Assembly (NCBI GenBank): GCA_037893245.1
Contig: JBAIAA010000882.1
Location: forward strand, 1-64,000
Source of the DNA: Crossaster papposus
Lineage: Eukaryota; Echinodermata; Asteroidea; Velatida; Solasteridae
Direction: 5' to 3'
Length of the DNA stretch: 64,000 bases
The position numbers were made by a program, and so were the translations under genes. The notes beneath the pieces were generated by a model. That model was not told where the DNA came from. It did no database searches and saw nothing but the letters and a program-made list of their open reading frames with translations. Positions 19,545-32,000 of this stretch are shown here, one piece after another (positions within the stretch are counted from its first letter, which is position 1; each line of letters begins with the position of its first letter).

Positions 19545-21153
19545 AAAATAAATCAAGCCGTAAGATTGTTCACAGCATTCACTTATTTATGAAGTAATCA
19601 AGATTTGCCTGCAAGTGTCTTGGCGATACGATTTACCTATATATGCGTATTTATATATTAGATCGCCAGTGGTCGGCATTTTAATTGTACGAGCATTCTT
19701 GGTTTGATATTGTGCCAGCTCATTTGCTGTATTTTGCTGAAGCTTAATGAGTTTTCCGTCCACTTCCCTTGAAGTATTCTGTCCACTTCCCTTGAAGTAT
19801 TCCGTCCACTTCCCTTAAAGTATTCTGTCCACTTCCAAGAACCTAAATCTCATCCTTGCTTCTGTAACCGAGAGTATTCCAGCACTTTTTGGTTCGTATT
19901 TAAATTGGATGCAAGATCTATTTGTGTGGATTATTAGTTGCCACCGTGTTTTATGGGGAAGTGTTCTTGCATTATGGAGAAGTTTTCTATCGAAAGAAGT
20001 TAGGAAACAAATAGGCATTAGATTAGTTTCCTTGCAACCAGACCTTTCAAATAAGATAAGTAAACAATCCAAGACCTGAAATGTTTTTTAGGATGGAATG
20101 CCCTTTAATTGATTGATGAGGACCAAACGCTCTTTCCAGACAAGCCATTCTTCTGTTGAGCCAAAAATAGTCTTATGGTTTTGTATAATTTTGTGGAAAT
20201 GTCCACACAAAAATTAGAGCCTGCAAATGTGGTTTAGCTGAGAAAAAATATCTGGTTTGAGGGGCGGGCGTTAGAAAACACATGTTATTGAATGCTGTTA
20301 TAGAATCAGTGCGGTGCCTATGATGCAATGATCAACTTAACACTGATCACAGTTGAAGCAGTCTGGGTGTGTGACCAAGATGGCCGAATGGAGCATGCTG
20401 TGCATACCACACCAAAAACCATATGCATAATCATTCCATTTCTTATTTTTGTCCTAATCAAGGAAATCCAGTCAATAATAAAATTTAGAAAATAAATAAA
20501 TAATGCCTGTATATACTCATTCAGATAGAAAAAAAAGTCTATGGTATATTATTCTTAAAAATCCTTCCTAAATGAATGTTTTAGATTAATTGAGTGTGTT
20601 GTAATTAATAGCTATGTATCTATTTTTGTAATAATTATGCAACATTGTTTTTCCAAGTACTAATATTGTCTTCATTTCCTTCTCTGGGGGGATAGTTTTT
20701 TATTTGGACAGACTTGATAAATTGAAATGTTATGTGAGAAAATTACTCAAAACACGTTTTGTCAGATTTTCACAATTTTTCAGATTTTCAGATTTTAGTT
20801 TCATAATTCTTGAAATATTAAGCCTGTACAATAGAAATATCACAATCATAATTATAGGGTTTAACACTGTGGGCTACTTTGGGAGTTCGCAATAAGTTGG
20901 CAGAATCGTGTTCGCTGGAAAGTTGTTTGATGCATTTTGGGCGAGATTTTTGTTGTCTGTGGCAGAATATTGATGAGGTTAAAATGATTCCAATCAGATA
21001 GTCGTATACTATGTCCACGAGCAAGGTAGTTTGCCACAATTGATCCCTTAACAAAAGTTAGGTTTACACGCAGACCTATAATAATTATGGTATCTTTGGT
21101 GAAGATAGTGACAGTATTGTATGAAATATGATTGCGAGTTTGTGCTCAATAAA
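19545..21153 (+). other. STK33 3' flank with two candidate poly(A) signals
   Basis: An AATAAA lies about 90 bases after the stop (near 19546) and another at 21148-21153. The interval is AT-rich and has no further exon. A 23-bp tandem repeat of gtccacttcccttgaagtat occupies 19758-19836 in nearly four copies. A long alternative 3' UTR is possible but unproven. Confidence 0.4.
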
Positions 21154-21539
21154 TGAATTTGAATTTAAACCAAGAGACATATATACCAAGTATGCCAGGA
21201 TAACCACAGCTTCAGAAACGAACTTTAAAAGGGATGATTTAAAATATTTTATTTCTAAGTGCCACTTGTGCCTTGTGTGTGGTAAATAAAATGCTAGAAT
21301 GTTGACTAGAAAATAAAATACAAATCTCTAAAAAAAAAACCGCCTTGTCTTTGTGTTATAAATTTTGTTTTGATATCAATGTGTTGTTTTTTTTATATTT
21401 AAGCGATCTTTAACCTGAATGTGTGCCACAGACTTATTTTAGGGGGGGGGCAATTCAAATGTACTGGGGCATAAAGGAAACGTTTCATACGCATCCATGG
21501 TTCTGAAAAACAAACAATTCATTGACTTCCACGACGGGT

Positions 21540-22010
21540 GGAGAGAACTTTTTCAATCAGAACTCGGAACCCCTTGGACGATGCTGAAGTAAAGAAACTG
21601 CCCCAAATTACGAAAAATTGAAGAGTTATATCTTGGCTTGTCGATCTAAGACGGGTAACATGATCCCGGACGTAGGGCCTATATCAATACCAAGATGAAG
21701 GTCTGCATTTCCAGCCCTGTTATATGGTTCAGAAGCTTGGACCACCATAGTCTCCACCTCAATTGACTGAAAGTATCTATCATCAGCGATGTCTCCGCCG
21801 TATACTCAACATAATCAAATGGCAAGACATCGAACCAATAGCAGTGCAGTTTGGAAGAGGCCGATGTCACCATTATCATCATCAATAACAACGTCTTAAG
21901 TTTGGGCTGGTCACATTGCGCGTATGACCTTGTTCAGGTTTTGCTAAACCAACTGGGTGGTCAGCGAAAACGTCATTTCAAGGACAACTTAAACAACGTT
22001 CTGTAAAAAC
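21540..22010 (+). pseudogene. Decayed LINE reverse-transcriptase C-terminal fragment
   Basis: Broken frames give hallmark motifs of invertebrate LINE proteins in the right order: LYGSEAWTT (21719-21745), then in another frame IYHQRCLRRILNIIKWQDIE (about 21778-21837), then WAGHIARM near 21905-21930 and GGQRKRHFKDNLN near 21955-21995. At least two frameshifts separate them, so it is not functional. It differs from the CR1-like fragments elsewhere in the window. Confidence 0.7.
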
Positions 22011-22257
22011 ACAGTGAGTTAATTATATGGTTTAACCCAAAATCTGTGCACCCCCGGCCCCTTGCTCTGTGCTTTACAGAGCTCAATGTCTGGTTAGTAG
22101 ACACTTTGAGCACCTGTCGAGATGTTTTTGTTATCTTTATTTCGGTTTCAAATACATTCACAAATACATTTACAAATGGATATTTGTTGTATTCACGCAT
22201 ATTAAAGCACTCAACCAGATGTGACTACAGGTGCAACACTAAATGATCGTAGGGTGC

Positions 22258-22427
22258 CACATCAGCTCACCCTCCCCTCCCTCCTCCAACTCCTCCCCCT
22301 CCTCCATCCCCCCACCCCCATCCCCCTCCCCCCCCCCCCCCCCCCCCCCCATCCCCTTCCTCCTCCCTCCCCCCCCCCCCCTTCCTCCCCCCTCCCCCCC
22401 CTCCTTCCTCCCCCTTCTTCCTTCTAA
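22258..22427 (+). repeat. Long polypyrimidine / poly-C tract
   Basis: About 170 bases almost wholly C and T (ccctcc units and pure C runs). It lies 420 bases upstream of the first candidate anoctamin start exon. The complementary strand is G-rich and could fold into quadruplexes. Frames read through it encode only Pro/Ser. Confidence 0.85.
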
Positions 22428-22847
22428 AAAGCACCATGACGCGCCCCTGGATAGTATTAAAATAATGTTAATTTTCCTACCAGTACCATTGTGTCAATGC
22501 TAGTTCCAGACGTCCACATGTACATGTACATAGACGCCTGCATTATTTATATTAGTTACAGAAACACAAACACAAACAGTATATATTGCATACATTACGC
22601 TGGTGGTATGTTACATGTTACACGTCACTACACAAGGCTGTATTTTTAGGCCCACCAGTCGCAACTACAAGGCCTTTCCGATTATCAGATTATTGTGCAA
22701 GGAGGCAAGTTTTACGCCACCCACACAACTTCATGGTTTGCGACACAATTTGAAAGCTTGTTTACTGATATAGTTCGCGGGTGTTTGCACACGTACATGT
22801 ACACCACAGAAGTTTACACATTGTCGCCGCAAAGTGTTTCGGTCGCC

Positions 22848-22926
22848 ATGCCTAAACCGGAACGTCAGAACTACCATAAAGTCGGGGATAACGCTGAAAC
22901 AGACCCAGCATACCAACCCAACCAAG
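22848..22926 (+). CDS. ANO5-like: Anoctamin alternative first exon a
   Basis: ATG in a good context (gccATGc) opens 26 codons beginning [15 protein letters not shown] and ending PAYQPNQ, then donor G plus gtagga. It ends in phase 1, the phase needed by the acceptors at 30873 and 38187. The segment is hydrophilic, as expected for a cytosolic anoctamin N terminus. Assignment rests on phase and order, not on similarity. Confidence 0.5.
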
Positions 22927-25900
22927 GTAGGAAGATTAAAAGATAGCAACAATAAGACAAGTTGGCCAGTTATTATCTCTCATCTCAGTCTCATGTTTCC
23001 CGCGACAGGTCCTAGATTGGATTGGACTACAAAATTACTCGTGAACTGTTGTATCTATCACAATCCATAAACCTGTATCATGATGTATTGTGTACCCACA
23101 CCCACACTCTTGATCAAACCATGGACGGTTTCCTACCTCCATGATCAAACATACAAATATTTACTGATCTGTGGATTTGCTTTGGCGCGGAATTTATGGG
23201 TGTATAAGGTTAGACCATGGAGAAATTTATCCATGGTTAGACTATGGCTGCCACAACGACGAGCTCCATGCATGTCGATGTATACAACCACATAATAATT
23301 GCATGTCTCATAATACTACCAGCTGCATCTTGTATTGTAAGGAGAGATATCGATTTGTTAGACTCTCTGAATGCATGTGACCACTCACCAGGCATATTGC
23401 ACACAGGTACTATATGTATCAAGGTCAACTGGTCAAACATAATGTTGTGTTGTTTATTCTTTTGCTGTTAAGTGTTATCCTTCTCATAACAACATTTACC
23501 ATGCATCGACTACGGATCGACAAACAAGCTTATAATGTATAATTATGTATAGAACTTACGAATGGTAATACCAACACGATGTTTTCCTACAAATTGCCAA
23601 ACAACACTTACTGACCATAAAAACCATGTTTTAAATTTCTAAGACCTAACAGTATTATGTACTAGTACACGATTCAAATGCAACTTAATAGTGGTTCCCT
23701 TTATTCTTATATTTCTTTACGACCGTATACCCTACGCCACTTTAGCTTCATAGAAAAACTGATGATCAACCGACAAAGTGAATTTTGGACTGAGAAGCAT
23801 TGCATCAAACCATGGAGGTCAAACTTGGAAAATAAGCCGAATGAAATATTTCCCCAGAGACTTTGTGTTCGTTCTTAGTATTTCCCCGCCATGTAACACA
23901 ACCAACAAGTGGAATACATTCCTTCCATACCAACGGCCAAACAACAGTCTTCGCCCACGTACGTGTACGTCTAGGCATAGAACTATTACTAGCCAGTAAT
24001 ACGAGTGAAGTAATATTAATTTTCATTTCATGCGGAAGTGTCGCCGACAACGCAAACTGTACCTCACAGACGATTGGCAAAGTTGAACTTTGCCGACGAT
24101 GGAAAACAGACTTGACTTCCGTTCCAGTCTTGTTACCGACGCATGCATCTTCTTTAAAAAACAATTTGCCTATCTGGATTGATTGGATCGTCTTTTTAGA
24201 ACCACACAACTCACTAAAAAGAATTATCACATGATGTTACCGCAAACTTTCATTGCGCAAATCTTCAAATCTCACGAGCTGGTTTGCAATAGTAAAGTGC
24301 TCCTCTTGCAGATAAAACATATAGTCACAAAAACCGAGGCAGATTGGGGAGAAGCTTGATGGACACTCTTCTAGAAGATATGCCTTCTAGCAGTGATTAT
24401 TGAGCTTGCAACCCTGATTAAAGACTGTTCTAATCTAAAAGGAAGGCTTGTCTGCTGATGACGCCTTGACGGTGGGGATGATAATGACGGGTACACCGAG
24501 TTTCATTTAAGAGTTCATGTGTGCACTACACTCATTAATTGAAGAGTGAATTTCTACGCGAGCTCATAATATAGCATGAGTCTTTATCTCGATCAGGAGA
24601 TGATTCTTTTCCTTCATTTTCCTTCATTTCATAATATCCCTTGACTTTACATACATGACCCACGTCTTCTTCCGCTCACCTAACTGGGACTGAGAAGTAT
24701 TTAACAGGTTATTGCCAAGATGCTTCTAGTATAGTGCGAGTCAGTTGTCTTTATCGAACTCTGAAATATCTACCTTCTGAAGCTATCCATCAGTCTGATA
24801 AAGATTAGTGACAATCGTCAAGGACTCCGTTCTTCTTCCGATAGAACTCGGCTTAATACTCACAACTCAAGTTTATCTTATGGCAAACACGCCTTCTCAC
24901 ACTCTGCTGCTGAACTTTGGAACAGTCTCCCAATTAGTGTCCGTGATTCTACTTGTGTTGTTACATTTAAGAGTAAACTTAAAACTTATCTTTTTCCTAA
25001 ATAGTAGATTTAAGTTTTGTTCGTGAACTCTCAAATTTGTATCTCTGTGGAGACATGTGTACATTCTCGTGTACAAACTGCTTAAAAAGTCGGACACCTT
25101 TTTCAAAATGCTCCTATTTCAACCACAATTAATTTCCTGGGTTGAAATTTCGACCCAATATACCCTATATCATACCCTAACCCAAACACTAACCCTAACC
25201 CACATCCTAAACCTAGTTTATGAGTAATTTGAGGCACACTCCAAAAATCTAATTCGTGAAATTCCCTGTGGCGACCTATTCATCTATAGAAATTTACCCT
25301 CCGGCGTCCTTTTGTCTCTATTAAGTATTATACACATTGTGTGTAGGTCTCCAGAGGGTACCGAATTTTAGATCTAGTAGACTAGTTTGTTTTAATTTAT
25401 CCTTTCTTTTGTTATGCGCTTTGATCATGTTTTGGAAAAGCGCAGTATAAATGCCTGTTTATAAACAGAAGCACCCGGCCCAGGTATGGGAAAAGTACTT
25501 AGAGAACGTGTAGCTGTCTTATAAAGGCATTGAAAGGATAATATTTAGATTTTCGGAAGAATTTTGGCGCGATATTTCTTTTTCATGCCAGCCGATTTTT
25601 TTTAATTAAAAAAAAAAAGAAATCACTGTACGATTTGTTTTAAGTCTTAACAAAAATGGCTCCTTTGTACGTGACAAATATTCTTACACCACTTACAGTG
25701 ATTCGCGAAACAAGGCAATCAACCCACACGGTACTGAAGGTTCCTTTCGCCCAAAAAGAATGCTACGCCACAAGTTTCGCTGTGTGGTGTCATTATTTTG
25801 AATAATCTGCCCGGACAATAATAGCGAACCGTGGACTCATTCTTAGGCACATTTAAACAGGAGCTCCGTAATGCCATCCGTTAGATATTCTGCCAATTGC

Positions 25901-25957
25901 GCTGATCTACGGAGTTATTATCACTGTAATGTAGAGCCGGATGGAAATTTTCCCTTC

Positions 25958-26001
<44 letters not shown>

Positions 26002-29000
26002 GGTTTTTTCCGCGGGTTTTCGCACATCCCTCAAATCAGAATTGGCCTTAAACAGGACTGTTTAAAAGTTAATGTACAGACATACCTTAGTATAAATGTT
26101 TTGTATTCCCTGTAAAATATCATTGTACGTCTGTAAATATTCTGTTTTTATTTTTGTGTAAATGTTTCTTCCTCCAGCTATGTTATGCATCATGCCTGTA
26201 TGTCCCATTTTATATATGTTTGTTTCATGTACACAGCCATTTCTTCTTCTGAAAAAGATCCTGTTAAGATCGAATTGTTGGCCCTCTTAACTTATTTAAT
26301 TATTGTTAGTTGTCAGTTCAACAGATTTACGGTTTTGTTGATGACTTTTGATGTATTTCTTTTTTAAATCCAATTATATTTAATAATGTATGTAGGGCCC
26401 CAATGGAAACCATTTTAAAAACTGTTTGGGCACACTCTGGGTACAGAAATAAATAAATCGATTAATTAATTAAAGAATTAAGGTTTCCGAAATTGGAAGT
26501 GCGCCACCAAAAGGGGTAAATGTTCAGGCTCTGATCTGTTTCATTCAATTGACAGCACCCCCTGTTGTTAATAGCGCCCTCTGGCGTCGTGGATCGTCCA
26601 AAATTAAGTTCTTGAACCAAGCGCGTTACCAGCTATGGCGGTTTAATTGCAATAATATTGGGATCTATAAATTGCAATCGATATATACAAATCAATATCA
26701 GGTATCATGTGTTTTCCAACCACAGGGGGCATACTTTGCCCCAAAACGCCATGAGCCTTGTACAGTGGTTTATTTTAAAACAAATACGGCGGTGAAGAGG
26801 AGAAATAATACTAAACAAAATATAAAATTTAATTATCACCCCGAACACAAATTCCAGCTTTTTAAACGTAACATGATTTTTGTGGGTTTTATTAATTTTG
26901 TTATTTGAACCCCAGATTAAGTAAAGCTTGATCCAGTTTTCGAATTCTTAGAAAAACAAAATACGGATGCAGCGACAGGAAATTGTACGTCGGAATTGGA
27001 AATGTAAAAAAAAAAACCTGCGTGATTGATTATGAATGATGTGAAAGGTCATCGCTGTTAATAATAACCATCTCCTGGCGACGATGTATTTTTACTCATT
27101 GTGTCAATAGTTAATAACAATGAAGTTTGCTGTCAATGAATAACATTGGGGTTTTGTTATGCAACGAAAACATCAATATTTTTCGCCTACAATAGATTGC
27201 CAAGAGTATTAATTGGATGTACTGTACGCATGCAACTCAAAAATACGAGAGTTTAATACGAAACAAAAACAATCGATTTTAATAATTAATTTAAGGCGTG
27301 TTGATCGAGACAAATAATGGGGTCGAAGTCTGTATCCAAAATGCACGCTCCGTTGTGGTGATCAAATACATTATCGATATATGTGAAAAGAGCGCACACT
27401 GCGGACCGATAAATTCAACAGAGATTCTTTACTTATCGTTATGCCAACGGATACCAAAACGGTTCTATTACGGTTGAGTATCCTGGATTTATTCTATGGA
27501 ATCTGATTCATATAAGCACCGGACGCGACATTCAGAAGAATCCCACAAGTCTCGTTCCAGTAAGGTGGGCCCAGAGCCGGCCTCTGTTGACGCTGACAAC
27601 GCCGGAAAATACAATAAAAACGAGGGTAGGTGTTGTAACTATTTCATTTGAATTTCTTTGACACCTGGTTTATTTATCTGACAAAGTCGCCATGTTTTTC
27701 TTACTTTCTTTATAGTGGAAAATATATTGGTGCACAATAGGATAGAATTGATCACTTGGTGATAAGAGCATGAAATTAGGCACACAGTCAGAAAATGTCA
27801 TGACAAAATATTTTGCTGTCGTGCCATCACAGATTCATTGTTGAGTCCACTTTTATTCACTATAGGATAATATCAATGATATCAAAATCTGAGTTTAGTT
27901 ACAATGTATAATTATTTATAATGCCTCGCCCATTGTACCAGGCACGCACACAAACATTACTTCCAGTTGCTAACCAAAACCAATCATTCTGTAAGTCAAT
28001 TAGCCAATGGAGAATAACCGAGCAATTAGAACGTGGTATATACTTACTTACGTTGCGTTTGAGCAAGCTAGCTTTCACTCACCGTTTGTACCTCCTTCAA
28101 GAAGTTGCCATAGAAACCAGTTGTGACGGGACAGTCGGAGATGGAGTTCCGTAGACAGAATTAGCATAGAATTGCTCGCCGAAACCGTATACGAGTATCC
28201 CTCTATCGCATCTTTATCGCCGTGGTTCGGTCGGTCACGGCCTCGGACTCGGAGCAGCTCGGATCCGCGGAGGAGACCTCATTATAATGGTTTTTATACA
28301 GTCAAGATGTAATTATAATCACAGCGTGGTCCGTAGTTCGCGCAGTCGACATGGCCGCTCTCGTCTTCATCTCGGGCTGAGATATTGAATTGTGAGCGGG
28401 ATGCAAAACGTGGCGTTCGGAACGAACCGCGTACGGACTTTACCGACCGTGGAGATTGTTGATAGACACGGCGATTTGACTATCACAGGTACAGGTACGC
28501 GTAATTTTGTAAGGTTTTATATCATAATTTATTTTAAAAACAAAATTCTCCATAAACTACAGACCCCCTGAGGCCAAATTAGTATAACGGATAGGGAGTC
28601 TTTCTGGAAGAAAAAGATGCCAAGATACTGGACCAAATCAAGATGTTTTGGTATCGATTGACAATTTTCTTCTACTATAGAGGATTATCTATCTATTGGT
28701 ATAAGTAGTTTGTGCTTTTGGGAGGTGTTGGTGTGCTTGTTGGTGGGCCTCCTAGACTAAAGCACAATAGAATATCGCGCAGGGGCGTAGCGTGTTATGT
28801 TTTACATACTAGATTGTTGTGACGCTGAGGTGTCGTTTTCGGCTTGATGTCTGTTTGTTTCTGAAGGTTTTTACAGTCTTGAAATTGAAATTGGCCCGAC
28901 AATTAACAATGAGAAATGATAGGGCGGTATAGATCTTACGACCAAAAACCCCTCTTGTAATAAAGCCTAACAAACCAGCCCGTTGACGTATTTATTGCAA

Positions 29001-32000
29001 ACGTTTTTATTTTACAAGAAACTTGTCATAAAAGAAAAACACGAGAAGAGCACAGGACAAGTAGAGTTGAACTAAAGCGATCACTGAACCACCGTGATCA
29101 CTTCGGCAACATCTATGCAGCAATTCTGGTATCAGCCAGGACGAGGCGTCAACGTCTCCCCAGACTACTCCCCCCCCCCCCCCCCCCCCCCCGCCCCCCA
29201 ACCACCCCCCCCCCCCCCCCCCCCCCCCGCCCCCGCAACCACCCCCCTTCTTAAAAAACCCTCAAACACCAACATTTCACATTTCATTTTATCAGAAATA
29301 TCGAAATTCATCATTAACCGTGTCCTAAAATGTATTTACAATAATGCTATTATCTTTTGTCCTGTCCGTCTCTCTCTAGGGCACAACAACATTATTGCTT
29401 CACCCAAACCTAAATGTTGTCATTTGAGTAATAATATGATATCACTTAACTTGTAATACTGTAATTCAACTTATTGTAAACACTGTGCATTTCCTTGTCT
29501 AATAAATATACTATTACAAGAAATGTACTATTAAAAAAAATAAGAAATACAAGAATCTGATAATCGACAAAGTAAACGCTTGGAGTAGTCTCTGTCACAA
29601 GCCGAATCGTTGGTCTCAATCATTTTATTGTGCAATATGCGATGTGCATCGCATACTACTATGAACGTTACGACGATTAATCGACTGCCCCTTCCACGGA
29701 GACTAGCTGGGTAAAATATCGATCTCAAACGCACACACCCAGACGTCTATTTACTAGTACTACTGTACATGTATATGGTACGCAAAAAAACGAGTAAAGT
29801 ACTGGGGGAAAGGTCGTGTGTGTGTGTACTATTTCTACAACAAGGCGTGTCCGTACTCTGGACCCTATTTTTTCACTACACAAAGTACACCCACGCATAG
29901 TTAATAAGGGCGAATTATCACGTACAAAGGCCATAGTTCACCTTTGATTGTCGGTTTATACTGGTTTGCTGTTTGAGAGATAAACGTTGTCGGTTTTTAT
30001 TAACGGGACATTGATGATCTGTTGTGTGAGTGCAGAAGAAATTAAACGGTGTCCAAGAAGCAGACCACGGTAGGTACCGTACGGTACAGTCTGGATGTCC
30101 GGCCCCCATGCTTATCTGACTCATTTATAATCTGACTGACTGATGGTAAAACCAGGCAAAGCGGAGTCGAATGATGATGGCTAATTAATTTAGTGTATAA
30201 AACGCCAGATTTCTTTCACTCAGTTTGTCATGCTCTTTTTTAAGTAAAATTATATTTTATTTTGCAAATTCTAGCCCCTATCTCTAAAATTTAGACCAAT
30301 TATTGAATTAACCATGTTGTTGTTAGTGCCATTTTCCTTAGCTTTATAAAATAAAATGTAGTTGTTTTTTCCATATTATATAAATGCATGTCGTCCAAGT
30401 TTATACTGGGCCCTGGTTATCGTTTTTTTAACATTTGGACACGATCTGCCATCTGGCGACTAAGCCAGATCATGTCCAAATGTAAAAAAACACGATAACT
30501 ATAGATAGAGGCCCCAGTATAGTACATGATAATGTGTTACACATGTTGTCAGCAGCATGTGATTTTCTTCACGGTGAATTGCAGAGATCATCCATCTTGA
30601 TTTCTATAATGTTAGTTGTTACCATGGCTACTGTTTGTCATCTTCATCCTAGTTTTACCCAATTAATTTTCCCAAGAAAATCGAAAAATATTGCCCCTTT
30701 TGCCCAGCTAGGATTTGTTCATTTTAATTTTTTTTTTTTTTTTTTTGGGGGGGTCACATGGGAGCATGATCATCTCATGGGGGCACCAGCTTTTTGCTTA
30801 GTCTCTGTTTGGCTTGGGAAGGAAACAAGGATATCATGTTTGTTGTGGTTGCTTGTTTTTTTTGTTGTACAGACATGGCAGCTCCGCCAGCCATTGGCTT
30901 TGAGGGCCTACAGGAAGACCTGCCACCCAAGAGTGAACATATCGGTAGGTACTCTACCGAGTAGGGGTTGATCTTTTTTAAAGAAAATATGTCATTTGCA
31001 AAAATCTAAAAACAAAACTACAGAATTATTATAAAATACCTTAATCAACTGAAGTCTCAAGCATCCTGTGAGATCACATCTTCTGGTGTGCTGTACTAGT
31101 TTTCAAGAAAAGTATAAGTTTTTATAAATTTTAAACGATTGCCGGCCGGCAATCGTTGGAAAAAACTGACTATTTCCAAACATTGTCCCCAGTTTATTAA
31201 ATTAATTTAGTCTATATTTTATTTGCAATACTGTTACAATCCGTTAATGGGTGCCAGCCAAACGTAGTCTGGTTTCCTAACCTGATAATTCCCTGATGTC
31301 TATAATTGCTCACTTTCATCTGAAGGGAGGCAAGAAACAAGACTACAAAAACGTCATTAATTACGGAAAAACTGTACATGTATACACGTCATTATTTGAC
31401 GCGAACTGGTTAATGTGTATACAGGTTCATGTGTATACCGGTTCGTGTGTACATGTCCATGCCCATATGGTGCAAAGTATAAAGTACGAGCAAGTGGTAC
31501 CAGTATGGCCTCCTTTTATGTTAATTGTTTCAGCGGGTACCTTTGCACAGAGCCTATAGTTTTTGTTCGCCACTTCACTGACTAATCTCTAGTCACACGA
31601 TGTTTACCCAATTGTTATCTGCAAGATCGATAAATAAGTTGAGGTCAAGAGTCAATGATAGTAATTATGGTGCAATGTGCTCGGTGTATAAACCGTAATG
31701 CTTTTTTTTCAGAGAGCCCAGTTATTTCCCTTGACTGGATCAGCCTACATGTAGTCCGGACAGAGTAAAATACATGTAGTACACATGTTCTGAATAGGGT
31801 GATTCAGATGTTTTGTAATCTTTTACAATCTTGTACACTTTGGGGGTCAACTTGCATGGTCTATTGCTTCAATAAGATGGCCTCCCCAAAACAAAAATTA
31901 GGGAACAACAACTGGGTATCTATCTGCACAGTTGAGGATTTGAAGTATTCTGGAATGTCTCTTCGTGGTCGGGCATCAGAATTGATTGTTATCAATAACA

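Noticed and set aside
22221..22503. Proline-rich ORFs
   Set aside because: They are translations of a poly-C/CT tract.
23805..24234. Overlapping ORFs of 123-141 codons on both strands in the anoctamin intron
   Set aside because: No protein motif, splice context or repeat homology; opposite frames are equally open, as expected by chance or from composition.
25180..25210. Telomeric repeat tract
   Set aside because: Only two or three degenerate ccctaa units, embedded in a dispersed 340-bp repeat; not a telomere or clear interstitial telomeric array.
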